A stretch of DNA of 64,000 nucleotides from Stramonita haemastoma (lineage: Eukaryota; Mollusca; Gastropoda; Neogastropoda; Muricidae). The translations under genes and the position numbers were made by a program. The stretch is taken from the NCBI GenBank assembly GCA_030674155.1, contig CM060325.1, positions 48,575,941 to 48,639,940 on the forward strand, read 5' to 3'. The notes under the pieces were generated by a model. The model did not search any database and was not told where the DNA came from. It saw nothing but the letters and a program-made list of their open reading frames with translations. Below are positions 20,197 through 60,794 of this stretch, piece by piece. Position 1 is the first letter of the stretch. Every line of letters starts with the position of its first letter.

Positions 20197-23012
20197 CTCA
20201 ATAACATGAAAAAAATATTGACTTCACATACATATGGATCAGAGGTCTAGAGGTAACGCACCTGCCTAGAAAGCAAAATGGCCAGGTTTAATCCATGTCC
20301 TGGTTCAATCCCCGTTTGTGCTCTAAACTTTTTGCTGCACTATTCCACTATACCATGAGTGGCTGTCTGGGTGACAATCTTTCGGGTGGGATGATAAACC
20401 GAGGTCCCATGTGCAACAGGCATATATATAGTGCACGAAAACACGTGGCAACAAGAGTTGTCCCTGGCAAAATTCTGTAGAAAAGACCCACTCTGATAGG
20501 GGAAACAAATACACCAGCAGACAGGAACATAAAAAAACAGGTCATGGGTGGTGCTGTTCTCGTGGCGATGTGCTCTCCCAGTGGAGAGCAGCCAAAATTT
20601 CATACACAGAAATCTGCAGTGATCTTAAAGTGATTTACAAATACAAACATTTTCTCTAAAAAAAAAAAAAAAGGGAAAAAAAATTAAAACATAACAAAAC
20701 AAAACAAACATTTACTCTTGCTCTTATTTGTAAGGAGCCGCCGCTGTAGTCTAGTGGTTAGGGCGTTGGTCTCGTAATCTAAAGGTTGCGGGTTCGATCC
20801 CAGCTTTCGGTTATGGCATTGTACCCTTGGAAAAGGCACTTTATGGCTATTTTCTCACCCCACCCAGGTGTAAAAGGGGTACCAACCTTGTGTTGGGGGT
20901 TAACCCTGCGATAGACTGGCGTCCTATCCAGGGGGGAGTCTATGACTCTCAGTCGCTTAACGCCACAGAAACCGGGATAAGCACCGGCCTGATGAGCCTT
21001 AGGCTCAGGACAGACTTTAACTAATTTTAACTTACTTGTAGGGGCGATCCAGCCGGTAGCCAAACTCAATCAGGATTTTGACCATGGCCGCGTTGTGATG
21101 TTCGATGGCCACGGTCATGGCCGTCACGCCACTGTTGCTGCGGCGTGAACCTTGATCCTTTCTCGCAGCAGCAGACGACAGATGTCGTAGCGGCGATAGG
21201 CCACCGCGTAATGCAGGGCAGTGAGTCCGTCGTCTGTCTTGGCGTTTTTCTTGCACAGCGAGTTGATCAGCATTCTCACAGATTTCAAGATTGTCCATTT
21301 GCACAGATCTGGAAAGTTGGGGTTGGTTTTTATGAATTTGGTATAGGAATTGTTGGATGTAAATGTGTTTTAGTGTTGTGATGCTCTGTGTGGTATGTTG
21401 CAGTTTATGTGTTTGTGGTGTGTGGGGTGGGTATGGTTTGTGTGTGTGTGTGTTCGTTATTGTTTTAATGTGTATGTTGGTGGTGTGTGGGGGGGGGGGT
21501 GGGGTGGGGGGGGTGGGGGGGGGGGGGTAAAATGGGGTTTTGTGTGTGTGTGTTTTTGGTGTGGTGTGGGTGGTGATTGGTGTGGTTGTTTGGGTGTGTG
21601 ATGTGTTTGTGTGTAGTGAGTGTGTGTGTGTGTGTGTGTGTTGTGTTGTGTTGTGATGTTGTGTGTGTGTGTGTTGTGTGTTGCGTGTTTGTGCATGTGT
21701 GTGTGTGTGTTGTGTTTGTATGTGCACGCATTTATGATGCATGTGTGTGGTGTATGTATGCATATGTACACACAAAAACACACACATACTCTCTCTCTCT
21801 CTCTCCCTCTCTTGGTCATAAGTCAGCTCATACTTTTAACCAGGGCCCCCCGTGTACAAACACAATCAGAACATCTTGCACACACATTAAATCCTGCTCT
21901 ACTTTTTGAAAGAGTAGGCCATAGTGTGCCAGTGGAACAGATGACAAAAATTGACAAAAACTGCATATACCACAGGGACTGGAGGTAATAAAAAAAAAGA
22001 ATATTACTGCATATTCCATTATCCTCGATATAAAAGAATAAACAAATAAAAAAATTTGAATTTAAAAAAAATCTCAGTCATAACCCGTTCACTGAACATA
22101 ATCCACACAAAACCTCTCTCACTTGATGAGCGGAGTCTCTGCCCCCTGACTGAGCCCCAGTCTGCGTAGATTGACATCACCGCCAGCGTGCAGAATCAGA
22201 CGCACGACATCGGCTTTGTTGCTGACGATGGCCCTGTACAGAGGGCTGCTGCCTGCAGCAACGAACACTCTACGGTTATAACTGAACAAACAACAGTGCC
22301 AGAAAAACAATAGCAGGCTACCAGTTCAATTTCTTCATCCTAATATGTGAGCTCCAAACTACAGTGAAAAAAAAGCAAGCTAAAGTGGTATGGGCACAAT
22401 CATCTGGACTGGCCAAGACAGTCTTACAGAGAACAGTAAGGGGAGGGAGACGAAGAGGCAGACAGAGGAAACGATGGGAAGACAACATCAGAGCGTGGAC
22501 AGGCCTAGGGTGGAATGACCTGCTACGGAGGGCGGAGGACCGTGGGGAGTGGAGGAGGCTGGTTGCAGAATCTTCAATTGTGCCCCCACGGTCCACGGGA
22601 CTATGGGATAGGTGAAGGTGAATATGTGACGCTCCATGGCAAAATGAGTCACATAGCACCTGACCCACTTTTCTGCTTGGGAGTGATTTTAGGCAGGTTG
22701 TCAATTTGTCAATTTTTGAGATTCTGAATATTTTTTTTTTTCTAATCGGTTCGAGCTCCAAGGTTTGCCAATAGTGCATTTTTGTGTAAGCAACCAACTT
22801 TGCTCACCATGCAGATAGCCACATTCCGAATTGAAAACTTTTTTTTTTTGTTTTGTCTTTTATTTTGAGGATAATGGGATAAGCGCTCTTGTGCTTTTTT
22901 ACATCCAGTCCCCATGTGTGTGCAGTTTTGTAAATGTCATCTGTTCCCACCGGCACACGATAGCCTACTCTTACGAAAAGCGGAACAGGATTTAACGTGT
23001 GCGCAAGATGTT

Positions 23013-23076
<64 letters not shown>

Positions 23077-23363
23077 CTGTCTGTCTGTCTGTATGTCTGT
23101 CTGTGTGTCTGTGTGTCTGTGTGTGTGCGTGCGTGCACAAGTGTGTGTCAGTGTGTGAGAGAGTTTTGCAGTGTATTGTTTTCTGATGATTTTTTTTTTA
23201 TTGGGTCTATTTCATTGTTATGGGTTGTCATGATAATGTTGTGCTTAAATATCATTGATGAAGTTGTTTTTGTTCCTAGATAGATGGCTTGATGAAAAAG
23301 GCAAATGCTTTGTTTATTCAATGTACAATCTGAAAATTAAATTTGATTTGACTTTGACTTTGA

Positions 23364-23426
<63 letters not shown>

Positions 23427-24619
23427 GCGCGGCATGCACACACACACACACACACACACACAGAACCAAGATTACAAGCAAAAGTGAGCTAAAACTAAGT
23501 AAAATGACTTGTTCTTTGATCATTTTTTTGTTACTCAGCTAGCTAAACCTCTGAGGTTCACCAATGGTGAGATTTTTCATACGTGACCATTTTTGCCCAC
23601 CATGAAGGTAGCTGCATTTTGATTTCAGGGACTTATGCTTGGTATGTTCATGTTTCTAAAAGCCACAGAATGCTACATGAATTATAGGATCTTCAACGTG
23701 CATTTTTTATCTTTTGCATGTGTGTATACACAATGGATGGGATAGCTCAGTGGTCAGAGCACTCGCTTTACCCAAGCTAAAGTTATAAGCAGCATCAGCA
23801 TGATTACCAATTGGAGGGGTGACTGTTTGAATGCCTTGGCTTCAGTACAGTCCCCCAGTTCACCCAGCTGTATATGGGTACCTGCCCTCTTTAGGGTCAG
23901 GGAAGGTAAAGCAGTGAGGAGGAGGAGATGGGTGCCGTCCTCAACATGCTGGCCCCTAGAGAAGCTGAGGTCTCTGACGCCTCACTCCCCTATGACCACA
24001 GAGGTTATGGGACACCTTTACCTTTTATACACAACGGAAATTAAGGAACTGGCAGGTCTGCACTTTCAGTTGACCAGGAAAATCATGAAGATCCCCACCT
24101 TTAATTCAGCAGACGCCGACAGGATTTAAACCCAGACTTCATGGACCCATGGGATTGAAGTTGAATGGTCTTAACCACTCGACTACAGCATCCATCTTTG
24201 ATCATTCCTAGAGCCCACCGAATGTTCTCAGCAGGAAAATGACATGTAACACAAAATTCCGCAGGTCTACCTGTTTCCCTGTCGATGTAGTTGACTTCAC
24301 ATTTGCTGTCTGTCAACAACTGCTCTGCTAATTCTTCGTTGCCCAGCTTGGCCGCCCACCTGAACAAAATCACAGGTGAAAGTATACACAGACTGTAAGT
24401 GTACTTCAAATTTTCTTCTAATGTTCGCAGGTAAAGGTACAAGTATATATGCAGCAAGTGTATTTGAAATTTTCTTTTATGTTCAGAGGAAAAGGTATAC
24501 ACATGTTGCAAGTATACTTCACGTTTCCATTTTTCTTGTCATGATCACAGGTAAAGGTACACGTACATGCTGCAAGTGTGCTTCAAATTTTCTTGATAAT
24601 TGTAATGTTTACAAATAAG

Positions 24620-24665
<46 letters not shown>

Positions 24666-25356
24666 ATATATATATATTATATATTATATATATTATACTG
24701 AGCTGAAATTGTACTTCAATATTCTTGATAAGTTGTATCCATTTATATGTAAACAATGATACATACACACATTCGTTTATATGCATGCGTGCCCACACTC
24801 ATATGTACACCACACACACACAATCCCCCCCCCCCCCCCCCCCCCAAAAATACATACACTCATATCTCTCTCTCTCTCTCTCTCTCCTATTACATACATA
24901 TGTGCACGCGCACACACATACACGCACACACACACACACATGCAAACACACCCCCCCCCCTCCAAACAAACACACACACACACACATACCAAGCCACACT
25001 ACTTCTAAACACAGAAGATAGCTAGAGCTACAAACCACACACACACCAGATAGCTCTTCGGCCAGTCACAGTTTCAGCATTGACGTCTGCAGGCTTGGGT
25101 TTGGCTTTCATGAGGATTTGAACCATCTTGGTATCACCCAGCTCACTGGCTATGATTATCGCCGTGGCACCTTTGGGATCTTCCGGATCAGTGGCGTTGA
25201 CATCCACAACCCGATTTCTGACCAGTCTTTGAACCTTGTCGTGACTCCCTGCTTTGACACTGACAAAAAACTCGCGCTGTCGAGCAGCATCCACAACAAG
25301 AGGTCTGTCCCGACGCTTCTTTTTCTCAGATGTAGAATTGGTGTCCATCCTGAGTT
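17324..25356 (-). CDS. Ankyrin-repeat and SOCS-box (ASB-like) protein, frame broken by three 1-base shifts
   Basis: Six exons on the minus strand: 25356-25047 (start codon 25348-25346, eight 5' UTR bases after an acceptor), 24359-24271, 22252-22123, 21308-21036, 18773-18471 and 17589-17324. Junctions are GT-AG with matching phases, giving about 453 residues. About eight ankyrin repeats are visible, for example GATAIIIASELGDTKMVQIL, RRAIWWAAKLGNEELAEQLL, SSPLYRAIVSNKADVVRLIL, DGLTALHYAVAYRRYDICRL and GVTAMTVAIEHHNAAMVKIL. The last exon encodes a SOCS box: BC-box SLKVLCRARI (Elongin B/C binding) and a Cul5-box-like LPLPEALK/DYL. Family members are substrate receptors of Cullin-5 ubiquitin ligases; the target is unknown. 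Relative to the family, exon 4 gains a base near 21273 and loses one near 21151-21165, and exon 6 has an extra T in 17493-17495. These are either assembly errors or real decay. Confidence 0.85.
17491..17500 (-). other. Single-base frameshift inside the SOCS box
   Basis: The plus strand reads CCTTTCAAGG. With one T fewer, the SOCS-box frame runs on from LPLPEALK into DYLKFPEHIKDKLYKE and ends at the TGA at 17326-17324. As written, the frame leaves the conserved box in its middle. The event lies in a T3 homopolymer. Confidence 0.75.
17633..17752 (+). repeat. Dispersed repeat family A, 3' third
   Basis: It carries 'GATGTGCTGGGCCTGAATTG', 'GGCTTAACGGCAGCACAAC', 'GCTGTCTGAGTGTTAGACG' and a GAAGAAGAAA tail. 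It lies in intron 5 of the ankyrin gene, about 40 bp from exon 6. Confidence 0.75.
18230..18312. repeat. Poly(C) tract, 83 bp with one AA interruption
   Basis: C40, AA, then C41, followed by an A13 run. It lies in intron 5 of the ankyrin gene, so the transcript would carry poly(G). It directly follows a SINE 3' module fragment (GGTGAACCTTGGAGCTCTGG, about 18197-18216). The length may be an assembly artefact. Confidence 0.9.
19085..19455 (+). repeat. tRNA-derived SINE family H, near full-length
   Basis: The head has 'CACCTGCCTATCAAGTAAAC' and a B-box-like GGTTCTGGGTTCGATTCCC. The body has 'CAGTTTTATGAGAAAATCG', 'GTCCTTTGGATGAGACAAT', 'CAGAACATCTTGCGCACAC', 'AATGCATGCACACAGGTGTC' and 'GTGTTTAGACACTGTCCC'. 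The 3' module has 'TGTGACTACCTCAACTGTGG', 'CTTACCATTGGTGAACATT' and 'GGAGCTCTAGCTGAGGAAT'. It serves as the family H reference. Confidence 0.75.
20047..20193. repeat. (CA)n microsatellite with (CAGA)n start
   Basis: CAGACACA units grade into about 75 bp of pure (CA)n, in intron 4 of the ankyrin gene. Confidence 0.95.
20232..20648 (+). repeat. SINE family F, full-length
   Basis: The head resembles a tRNA ('GGATCAGAGGTCTAGAGGTA', B-box-like GGTTCAATCCC). The body has 'GAGTGGCTGTCTGGGTGAC', 'CTTTCGGGTGGGATGATAAA', 'AACCGAGGTCCCATGTGC', 'AACACGTGGCAACAAGAGT', 'CCCTGGCAAAATTCTGTAG', 'CTCTGATAGGGGAAACAAAT' and 'TCTCCCAGTGGAGAGCAGCC', and it ends 'GTGATTTACAAATACAAA'. Other copies lie at 41785-42208 (plus) and 61400-61745 (minus). 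Confidence 0.8.
20736..21030 (+). repeat. SINE family B inserted at a splice donor of the ankyrin gene
   Basis: A full-length copy: tRNA-like head (GCCGCCGCTGTAGTCTAGTG, B-box GGTTCGATCCC), the body with 'GATAGACTGGCGTCCTATCC', and the tail 'GACAGACTTTAACTAATTTT'. The flanking 13-mers CTTATTTGTAAGG (20723-20735) and CTTACTTGTAGGG (21031-21043) form a target-site duplication with two mismatches. The right-hand copy is the exon 4 / intron 4 junction of the ankyrin gene (minus strand CCTACAA|GTAAG). Confidence 0.92.
21415..21775. repeat. Interrupted (GT)n with G-rich centre
   Basis: A GT/GTTGT-rich tract in intron 3 of the ankyrin gene with a G-rich core at about 21487-21530. The long frames crossing it (PPPHTPP-type or CVCVV-type) are repeat artefacts. 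Confidence 0.85.
21830..22055 (+). repeat. SINE family C, 5' truncated
   Basis: It contains 'AACCAGGGCCCCCCGTGTAC', 'CAGAACATCTTGCACACAC', 'TTAAATCCTGCTCTACTTTT', 'ACAGGGACTGGAGGTAATAA', 'GCATATTCCATTATCCTCG' and an AATAAA-type tail. Confidence 0.75.
22360..22625 (+). pseudogene. LINE 3' terminal fragment (same family as 1-955)
   Basis: A continuous frame of 80 codons contains WAQSSGLAKTVLQRTV, a basic GGRRRGRQRKRWEDNIRAW motif and WRRLVAESSIVPPRSTGLWDR, then a stop. This is the usual polyprotein C-terminus of a LINE family common in invertebrate genomes, and its last third matches the left-edge remnant. 5' truncated; intron 2 of the ankyrin gene. Confidence 0.8.
22850..23012 (-). repeat. 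SINE family C fragment, reverse orientation
   Basis: The reverse complement carries 'GAACATCTTGCGCACACG', 'TTAAATCCTGTTCCGCTTTT', 'GACTGGATGTAAAAAAGCAC' and 'GCGCTTATCCCATTATCCTC'. It ends at a (GT)n tract. Confidence 0.7.
23013..23165. repeat. (GT)n microsatellite with (CTGT)n end
   Basis: About 60 bp of pure GT grades into CTGT repeats. A second CA tract of about 95 bp lies at 23367-23461. Confidence 0.9.
23273..23366 (+). repeat. 3' terminus of a non-LTR element with (GACTTT)n tail
   Basis: The segment reads AGATAGATGGCTTGATGAAA ... TTATTCAATGTACAATCTG and ends in GACTTTGACTTTGACTTT. An inverted, about 85% similar copy lies at 26818-26902. A hexamer tail and recurrence in opposite orientations suggest a 5'-truncated retroposon end. 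Microsatellites touch both copies. Confidence 0.7.
23540..24195 (-). repeat. SINE family D, reverse orientation, split by SINE E
   Basis: The minus strand reads as family D: head near 24195 ('TCGAGTGGTTAAGACCATTC', 'CCATGGGTCCATGAAGTCTG'), body and 3' module ending near 23540. It is interrupted by the family E element at 23738-24025, so D is the older insertion. Confidence 0.75.
23738..24025 (+). repeat. SINE family E (tRNA-like plus 5S rRNA-like head), with target-site duplication
   Basis: The 5' end has a tRNA-like 'GATAGCTCAGTGGTCAGAGC', followed by a 5S rRNA-like stretch: 'CAAGCTAAAGTTATAAGCAG' and 'GATTACCAATTGGAGGGGTG'. The body has 'CCTTGGCTTCAGTACAGTCC', 'GGGTACCTGCCCTCTTTAG' and 'GAAGCTGAGGTCTCTGACGC'. 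The flanking 13-mers TATACACAATGGA (23725-23737) and TATACACAACGGA (24026-24038) are a target-site duplication with one mismatch. Confidence 0.9.
24620..24705. repeat. (TA)n microsatellite
   Basis: TA repeats with TTA interruptions in intron 1 of the ankyrin gene. About 24370-24610 holds four diverged units built on 'CACAGGTAAAGGTACACGTA' and 'GCAAGTGTRCTTCAAATTTTC', roughly 60-65 bp each. Confidence 0.85.
24765..24990. repeat. Mixed (CA)n, poly(C) and (CT)n tract
   Basis: CA repeats, a C22 run near 24824-24845, a (CT)n run near 24865-24888 and more CA. The several overlapping frames here are repeat artefacts. Confidence 0.85.
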
Positions 25357-25373
25357 CTGGAATAAAAGCAAGG

Positions 25374-25374
25374 C

Positions 25375-25439
<65 letters not shown>

Positions 25440-25447
25440 TATATATG

Positions 25448-25478
<31 letters not shown>

Positions 25479-25482
25479 CACA
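25374..25482. repeat. (TA)n microsatellite, about 100 bp
   Basis: It begins about 18 bp upstream (minus sense) of the acceptor of the ankyrin gene's first coding exon, so that intron's 3' end is almost entirely AU repeat. Confidence 0.95.
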
Positions 25483-25900
25483 CTTTGTGAGGCGGGCAGC
25501 CAGTGAAGAGATCACAAGAGAGGAGTGATGTAGTCAGATTTTTTCCTAAGGGCTAGTCGAGCTGCAGAGTTTTGTATACATTTAAAGGGAGTAGATGGAA
25601 CATGCTTTCGGACCAGCCCAAAGAGAATTACGATATTCCAGACATGAAAGAATGAGAGATGTGACAAGTTTGGTTGCTGTATCAGTGGACATAGACTTTT
25701 TGCGTGACAAACAAATCCATGACAGTTGAAAATCAGAAAGAGCTTGGAGGTTCCTCCCGACTATCCTGGCAAAAATGGCAGGTCCAATCCCTAACTGTAT
25801 CCCTGAAGTCAGAATGTGGCTACCTAAATGGTGGTTGGGGTGGGGGTGGGGGGTCTCACTAAAGGTGAACTTCAGACAGGGCTCTAGAAAAGGAACAAAA
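25483..25900. repeat. Unclassified dispersed-repeat-like segment plus D/H 3' module
   Basis: From 25483 there is a non-coding stretch including 'GGCAGCCAGTGAAGAGATCA' and 'GGAGTGATGTAGTCAGATTT'. The joint 'GGAGGTTCCTCC-GACTRTCCTGG' (25747 on) recurs at about 30929-30950, and both are followed by the 'CCCTGAAGTCARAATG' module. I cannot classify it further. Confidence 0.45.
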
Positions 25901-26039
25901 TATACAACCTACAAATACCACTACTGTGGGGGGCTAGAAACTGCCACCTTCATATTGTCCAGAACTAAGTGAGGAGGGGGACTGGATAATTGTGTGGTTT
26001 TTTTCATAATCACCCCTGACAAATGCTTCATAACTTGTT

Positions 26040-26052
26040 TCACACGCGCGCA

Positions 26053-26089
<37 letters not shown>

Positions 26090-26105
26090 CACACACCACA
26101 CACGG
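26040..26105. repeat. (CA)n microsatellite
   Basis: CA/CGCA repeats ending at a 15-bp scrap of family C ('ACACACGGGGACTAGATG'). Confidence 0.85.
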
Positions 26106-26129
26106 GGACTAGATGTTAAAAAGCACACA

Positions 26130-26581
26130 CTACATCCCTCGCTACCGAGTCGGCTAGGAGATGAAAGAAAAAGTGAGATCCATAGAGAAAGAAATCTTTG
26201 ACGACTTACTTCTTCTAGTGTTTGCTCTAAATCTTTTGATTCTGAACTCCCATGTTACTTCAAGCTGTTCTTTTATAGATTTTGACAGTCAACTTTGCGC
26301 AAAAAACCCCAACAAAAACCAAATTTGCCAAAAGGTCATTTTGGCTTGCGTAGCAACATGACAAAAATTTGTTCTTAGATGGTTTGATATGCAACAGGTT
26401 AGACTGTTTGGGGATAGGTCATGTGACTTGCAGGCGGAGGGGCTTGTCTTCGAAGTGAAACTTGGTTGAAAGAGCCACAGCGTATAGACCACCGACACAC
26501 TATTGCCGATCTTTGCTTGTTTACATGCGACACATCCCCACGATCGCGACAGACAGTTTCATCTGAACTTGCACCGCAAAA
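26130..26581. promoter_or_regulatory. Probable shared promoter region between the ankyrin gene (minus) and PEPD (plus)
   Basis: The two genes are head to head: PEPD starts at 26582, and the ankyrin coding exon opens with an acceptor at 25357, so a further 5' UTR exon must lie to its right. A good minus-strand donor (AGAA|GTAAGTCG) sits at about 26208. The interval is largely free of repeats, unlike its surroundings. Shared promoter use is inference; no TATA box was identified. Confidence 0.4.
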
Positions 26582-57259
<30,678 letters not shown>

Positions 57260-58440
57260 GGGGAGGGGAGGGGAGGAGGGGAGGGGAGAGTCAACCACCC
57301 ACCCACTCAGCCAGCTTTGCCTGGGATCGGGCGCCCAGCGTTCTGTAGCAGCTTCATCCTCATCTTTTTCAGCATCAACCATCATCAGCCGTTGTCATCA
57401 TCAGCCGTGATCGGCATTGCATTGTCGTCATTATTATCAGCGTGCAGCACCATGAACCGTTGTCATTTTTCGGATGTATTCTTTCATTGATGATTATTCT
57501 TAGTCCTTTTGGGGTGATTTGGTGCGTGTTTTTTTTCTGTCATTTTTTTTTTTTTTTTTAAGTTTTATCTCCTTTTTGTTAGTGTATCAGGTTTTCTCTC
57601 CTTCTTCTTAGTGTAGCAGGTTTTGTCTGGGGCATCTTACCCGTTTGGAAAAGACAAATGATGGTGTTGGGAATTAATTGATTTAACTGTCACTCTGGCA
57701 TCTGATTGTTGAGCAGCATTGTGCATTCCAGTAGAATGCCCCCTGCTCACTGCTTGATGAACATTTCATGGTTTCGTCTGTCATGATTTTATTGATTCTC
57801 ACGTTTCTTCTTTTTGTTGGGGGGAAAAAATCATGTTTCAAAATTCTTGTTCAGCATAATGACCTCATTTTTTTTAAGACTGATTATTGATTCGAATGCC
57901 TGATATATATCCCTGAAGTTGGAATGTGGCTACCTTCATGGTAGGCAAAAAGGGCCACATACACAAGATCATACCGTTTATGAACCTTATACCTCTAGCC
58001 AAAGAACAAAAAAAAAACCCTGCCTATAGCATGAGGCAGACAGTTCACACTATCAGCTAAGTATTCAACCTGTTATTTGCTTTTTGTCATCAGTCGGTGT
58101 GTGGTAAATCATTACCACACATGTCCCACTTTTCCAGTGTTGCTTCACTCTGCTACATTCCTGGTATCTTTCTCTTTCCGTAGTGCCTTTCTTCCAGACC
58201 AGTGCACACTTAGAGACTTGGGAGTTTCTGTGTTTAGTTTTAGATGCATGAAATGCAAAACAAAACAAAAAACGGTGATATTATTTGCTTGTGGAGAGGC
58301 TTAGAATTAGTGCTATTTCTGTTGTGAAATGGTTTTTACAGGGTACAGAGATTTTTTTTGTTTTTTAAGTTAACGTGTTTGAGAGGGTTGAGTTTAGTTT
58401 AGAATTGGTGTAGATGCAAGCTGTTGGTGCTATTCTACAA
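57260..58440 (+). other. Probable PEPD 3' UTR and downstream sequence
   Basis: Single-copy sequence after the stop codon with one SINE D/H 3' module at 57905-58008 ('GAAGTTGGAATGTGGCTACC', 'CTTCATGGTAGGCAAAAAGG'). I found no convincing AATAAA, so the transcript end is unknown. Confidence 0.4.
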
Positions 58441-58469
58441 AGTGAAGGAAACTATGTAGGTTGTAGGTC

Positions 58470-59110
58470 ATGATTTTGATGTGGTAGCTTTTGATGTATC
58501 GAGGGATTGATTTGATAGCTTTTGATGCAAGAATTGATTTGGTAGCTTTTAATGTATTGAGGGATTGATTTGATAGCTTCTGAAGCAGTGAGGGGTTGAT
58601 TTGGTAGCTTTTGATGCAAGAATTGATTTGGTAGCTTTTGATGCAAGAATTGATTTGGTAGCTTTTGATGCAGCGAGGGGTTGATTTGGTAGCTTTTGAT
58701 GCAAGAATTGATTTGGTAGCTTTTAATGTATTGAGGGATTGATTCGATAGCTTTTGATGCTAGAATTGATGTGGTAGCTTTTGATGTATTGAGGGATTGA
58801 TTTGATAGCTTTGATGCAGTGAGGGGTTGATTTGGTAGCTTTTGATGTAGTAAGGGGTTGATTTGGTAGCTTTTGATGCAAGAATTGATTTGGTAGCTTT
58901 TGATGCAGTGAGGGGTTGATTTGGTAGCTTTTGATGCAGTGAGGGGTTGATTTGGTAGCTTTTGATGCAAGAATTGATTTGGTAGCTTTTGATGCAGTAA
59001 GGGGTTGATTTGGTAGCTTTTGATGCAGTAAGGGGTTGATTTGGTAGCTTTTGATGCAAGAATTGATTTGGTAGCTTTTGATGTAGTAATTGAGTTGTTA
59101 AGTTTTGATG
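58470..59110 (+). repeat. Tandem array with alternating 27- and 31-bp units
   Basis: Units TTGATTTGGTAGCTTTTGAT followed by GCAAGAA (27 bp) or GCAGTGAGGGG/GTATTGAGGGA (31 bp), about 21 in total. The two lengths differ only at the 3' end of the unit. The minus-strand frames reading KLPNQ repeats are artefacts. Confidence 0.93.
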
Positions 59111-60790
59111 GAGGGATAACTGCTGATATTGATAATTATGTGTCTACTGTTTTATTTTTATTTATTTTTGTTGTTGTTGTGGTCGTATATGCAGGCATAA
59201 AATGTCAGTCAGCATTAGTGTTTACTCGGCATCATTTGGTGCACTGTATTGGCTTTTTAAAGATAATTTTTTCCTTTGTGTGTTCTTTTGATAGTACTCA
59301 AGATAAATTTTTCATTAGTGTGTTCTTTTGATAGTACTCGTTTAGTGTGAAGTTGTGACAGGTGTTTTGTTTATCCCACAGCTCTGAATATATCCTACCA
59401 GAATACTCTAGCAGGATTTATAGTTAGAAATACTCTTGACAGAATTTATAGTACTGGTCAAAAAAAAAAAAAAGTGTGTAGGATGTTTTATTTAAATCTG
59501 CCGCACTTTTTAGCATTTAAGATTGGGGTTGTTTTTTTTGTGTTGTTTTTTTTTGGGGGGGTGTCTTTTTTTCCCATTATGAGGTGGTTTATTGTGGATT
59601 TAACCCTGTGACTGCCTTGCACAATGCCTACTTTTGAATTCCTGTCTGCCAAAGAAACATTTTGATTTCTTCAGTAGGTTCAGTGAACTCTTCACTGCTT
59701 ATGTATTTATTGATACATGTTAAAGATTCTTGGCAGGTTTTTTTTTTTCTTTCTTTCTCTTATACATTCAGCTACGATGTGCTCATATAGTTGTTTGATT
59801 TTCATGTGTGATTACTTTGAAAACTATTAACACCGGACCAGTTTATGTATCCCTTTCCCTCAAAGTTTTACAGACACTGGCAGACAACCAAAAAATGAAC
59901 AATAAATAAAAATTAAAAAGACATTGGCAGACAAAAATATTTGATTGGTTGATTGAGGTTTGTTTAACAGTCCCAGCAGAAATACTCCAATGTAGGGACT
60001 GTAGCAGTTGGTCATCTCACTCTGGTGCCTCGGGCCACCCCAAAAATAGGACAATATAGGCATCTGCCATTATCAAAAGATGCACATCCACAAAAACTTT
60101 TGAAGAAGTGAACAGGTAATAAAGATGAAGACTTAGTGCTGTGTAGCAGCTTATACGAATTGCAGGTCTCTGTCAGTTCACTGTTAGTGGTTGATAGGTG
60201 AAGGTTACAAACCTGATGAGATCTTTGCAGGGTAAACCATTTGTCGTTTGTGGCGAACAAACTGATTCTAGAAAGAAATAACACAACCTTGACATAAGTG
60301 TAGCCTGCTACCATTTCCTCTCCCGCCGGTGATTTTCAACGTGTAACGTAAGATTTTACATTATGATATTAAATTTAATGTCATTATTTTATACTCATGG
60401 CAGAAAGTAAAGCGTTATGTTTATTGTTTGCATGGTTTTCAGGGAAGCAGTGGCATGAAAAATTTGAAACAACATGCCCTGGGTTCTTTTATCTTTATTA
60501 TATGCATTCAAAGGATTGGAATAATATGTGTTCTTCCATATAAGGCCTGAGTGAATGTGTGTGTCTATATATACATACTGCATGGGCGCACATACAGATG
60601 TATAGATTCTGATTGTATTCTTATGTAATTACCTGATAAGTAAGGTCAGCTTTTAAAAAAAAAAATTTCTGCAAGGAAAGCTCTCTTGAAAATTCTCTAT
60701 GTTATGTTGCAGAATATACCTTGAAATTAAATCATGATTCATAATTCAGTGTGAGTTTTATCATTTGATTTGTATTATACTTTTTAGTAT
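59111..60790. other. Gene-free interval
   Basis: AT-rich with T/A homopolymers. A 100-codon minus-strand frame (60314-60012) has no recognised domain. Nothing else is supported. Confidence 0.4.
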
Positions 60791-60794
60791 GCTT

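Noticed and set aside
20736..20815. A tRNA gene (also considered at 15666, 41152, 44600, 32460, 63728)
   Set aside because: A- and B-box-like sequences are present, but each is the head of a longer recurring SINE with diverged or unpaired acceptor stems.
21032..21787. A single 251-codon minus-strand protein
   Set aside because: It joins a CA-repeat translation to ankyrin exon 4 and reads the central ankyrin repeat in the wrong frame.
60012..60314. A 100-codon minus-strand gene
   Set aside because: No recognisable domain, no splice or polyadenylation context, and AT-rich chance frames of this size are expected.
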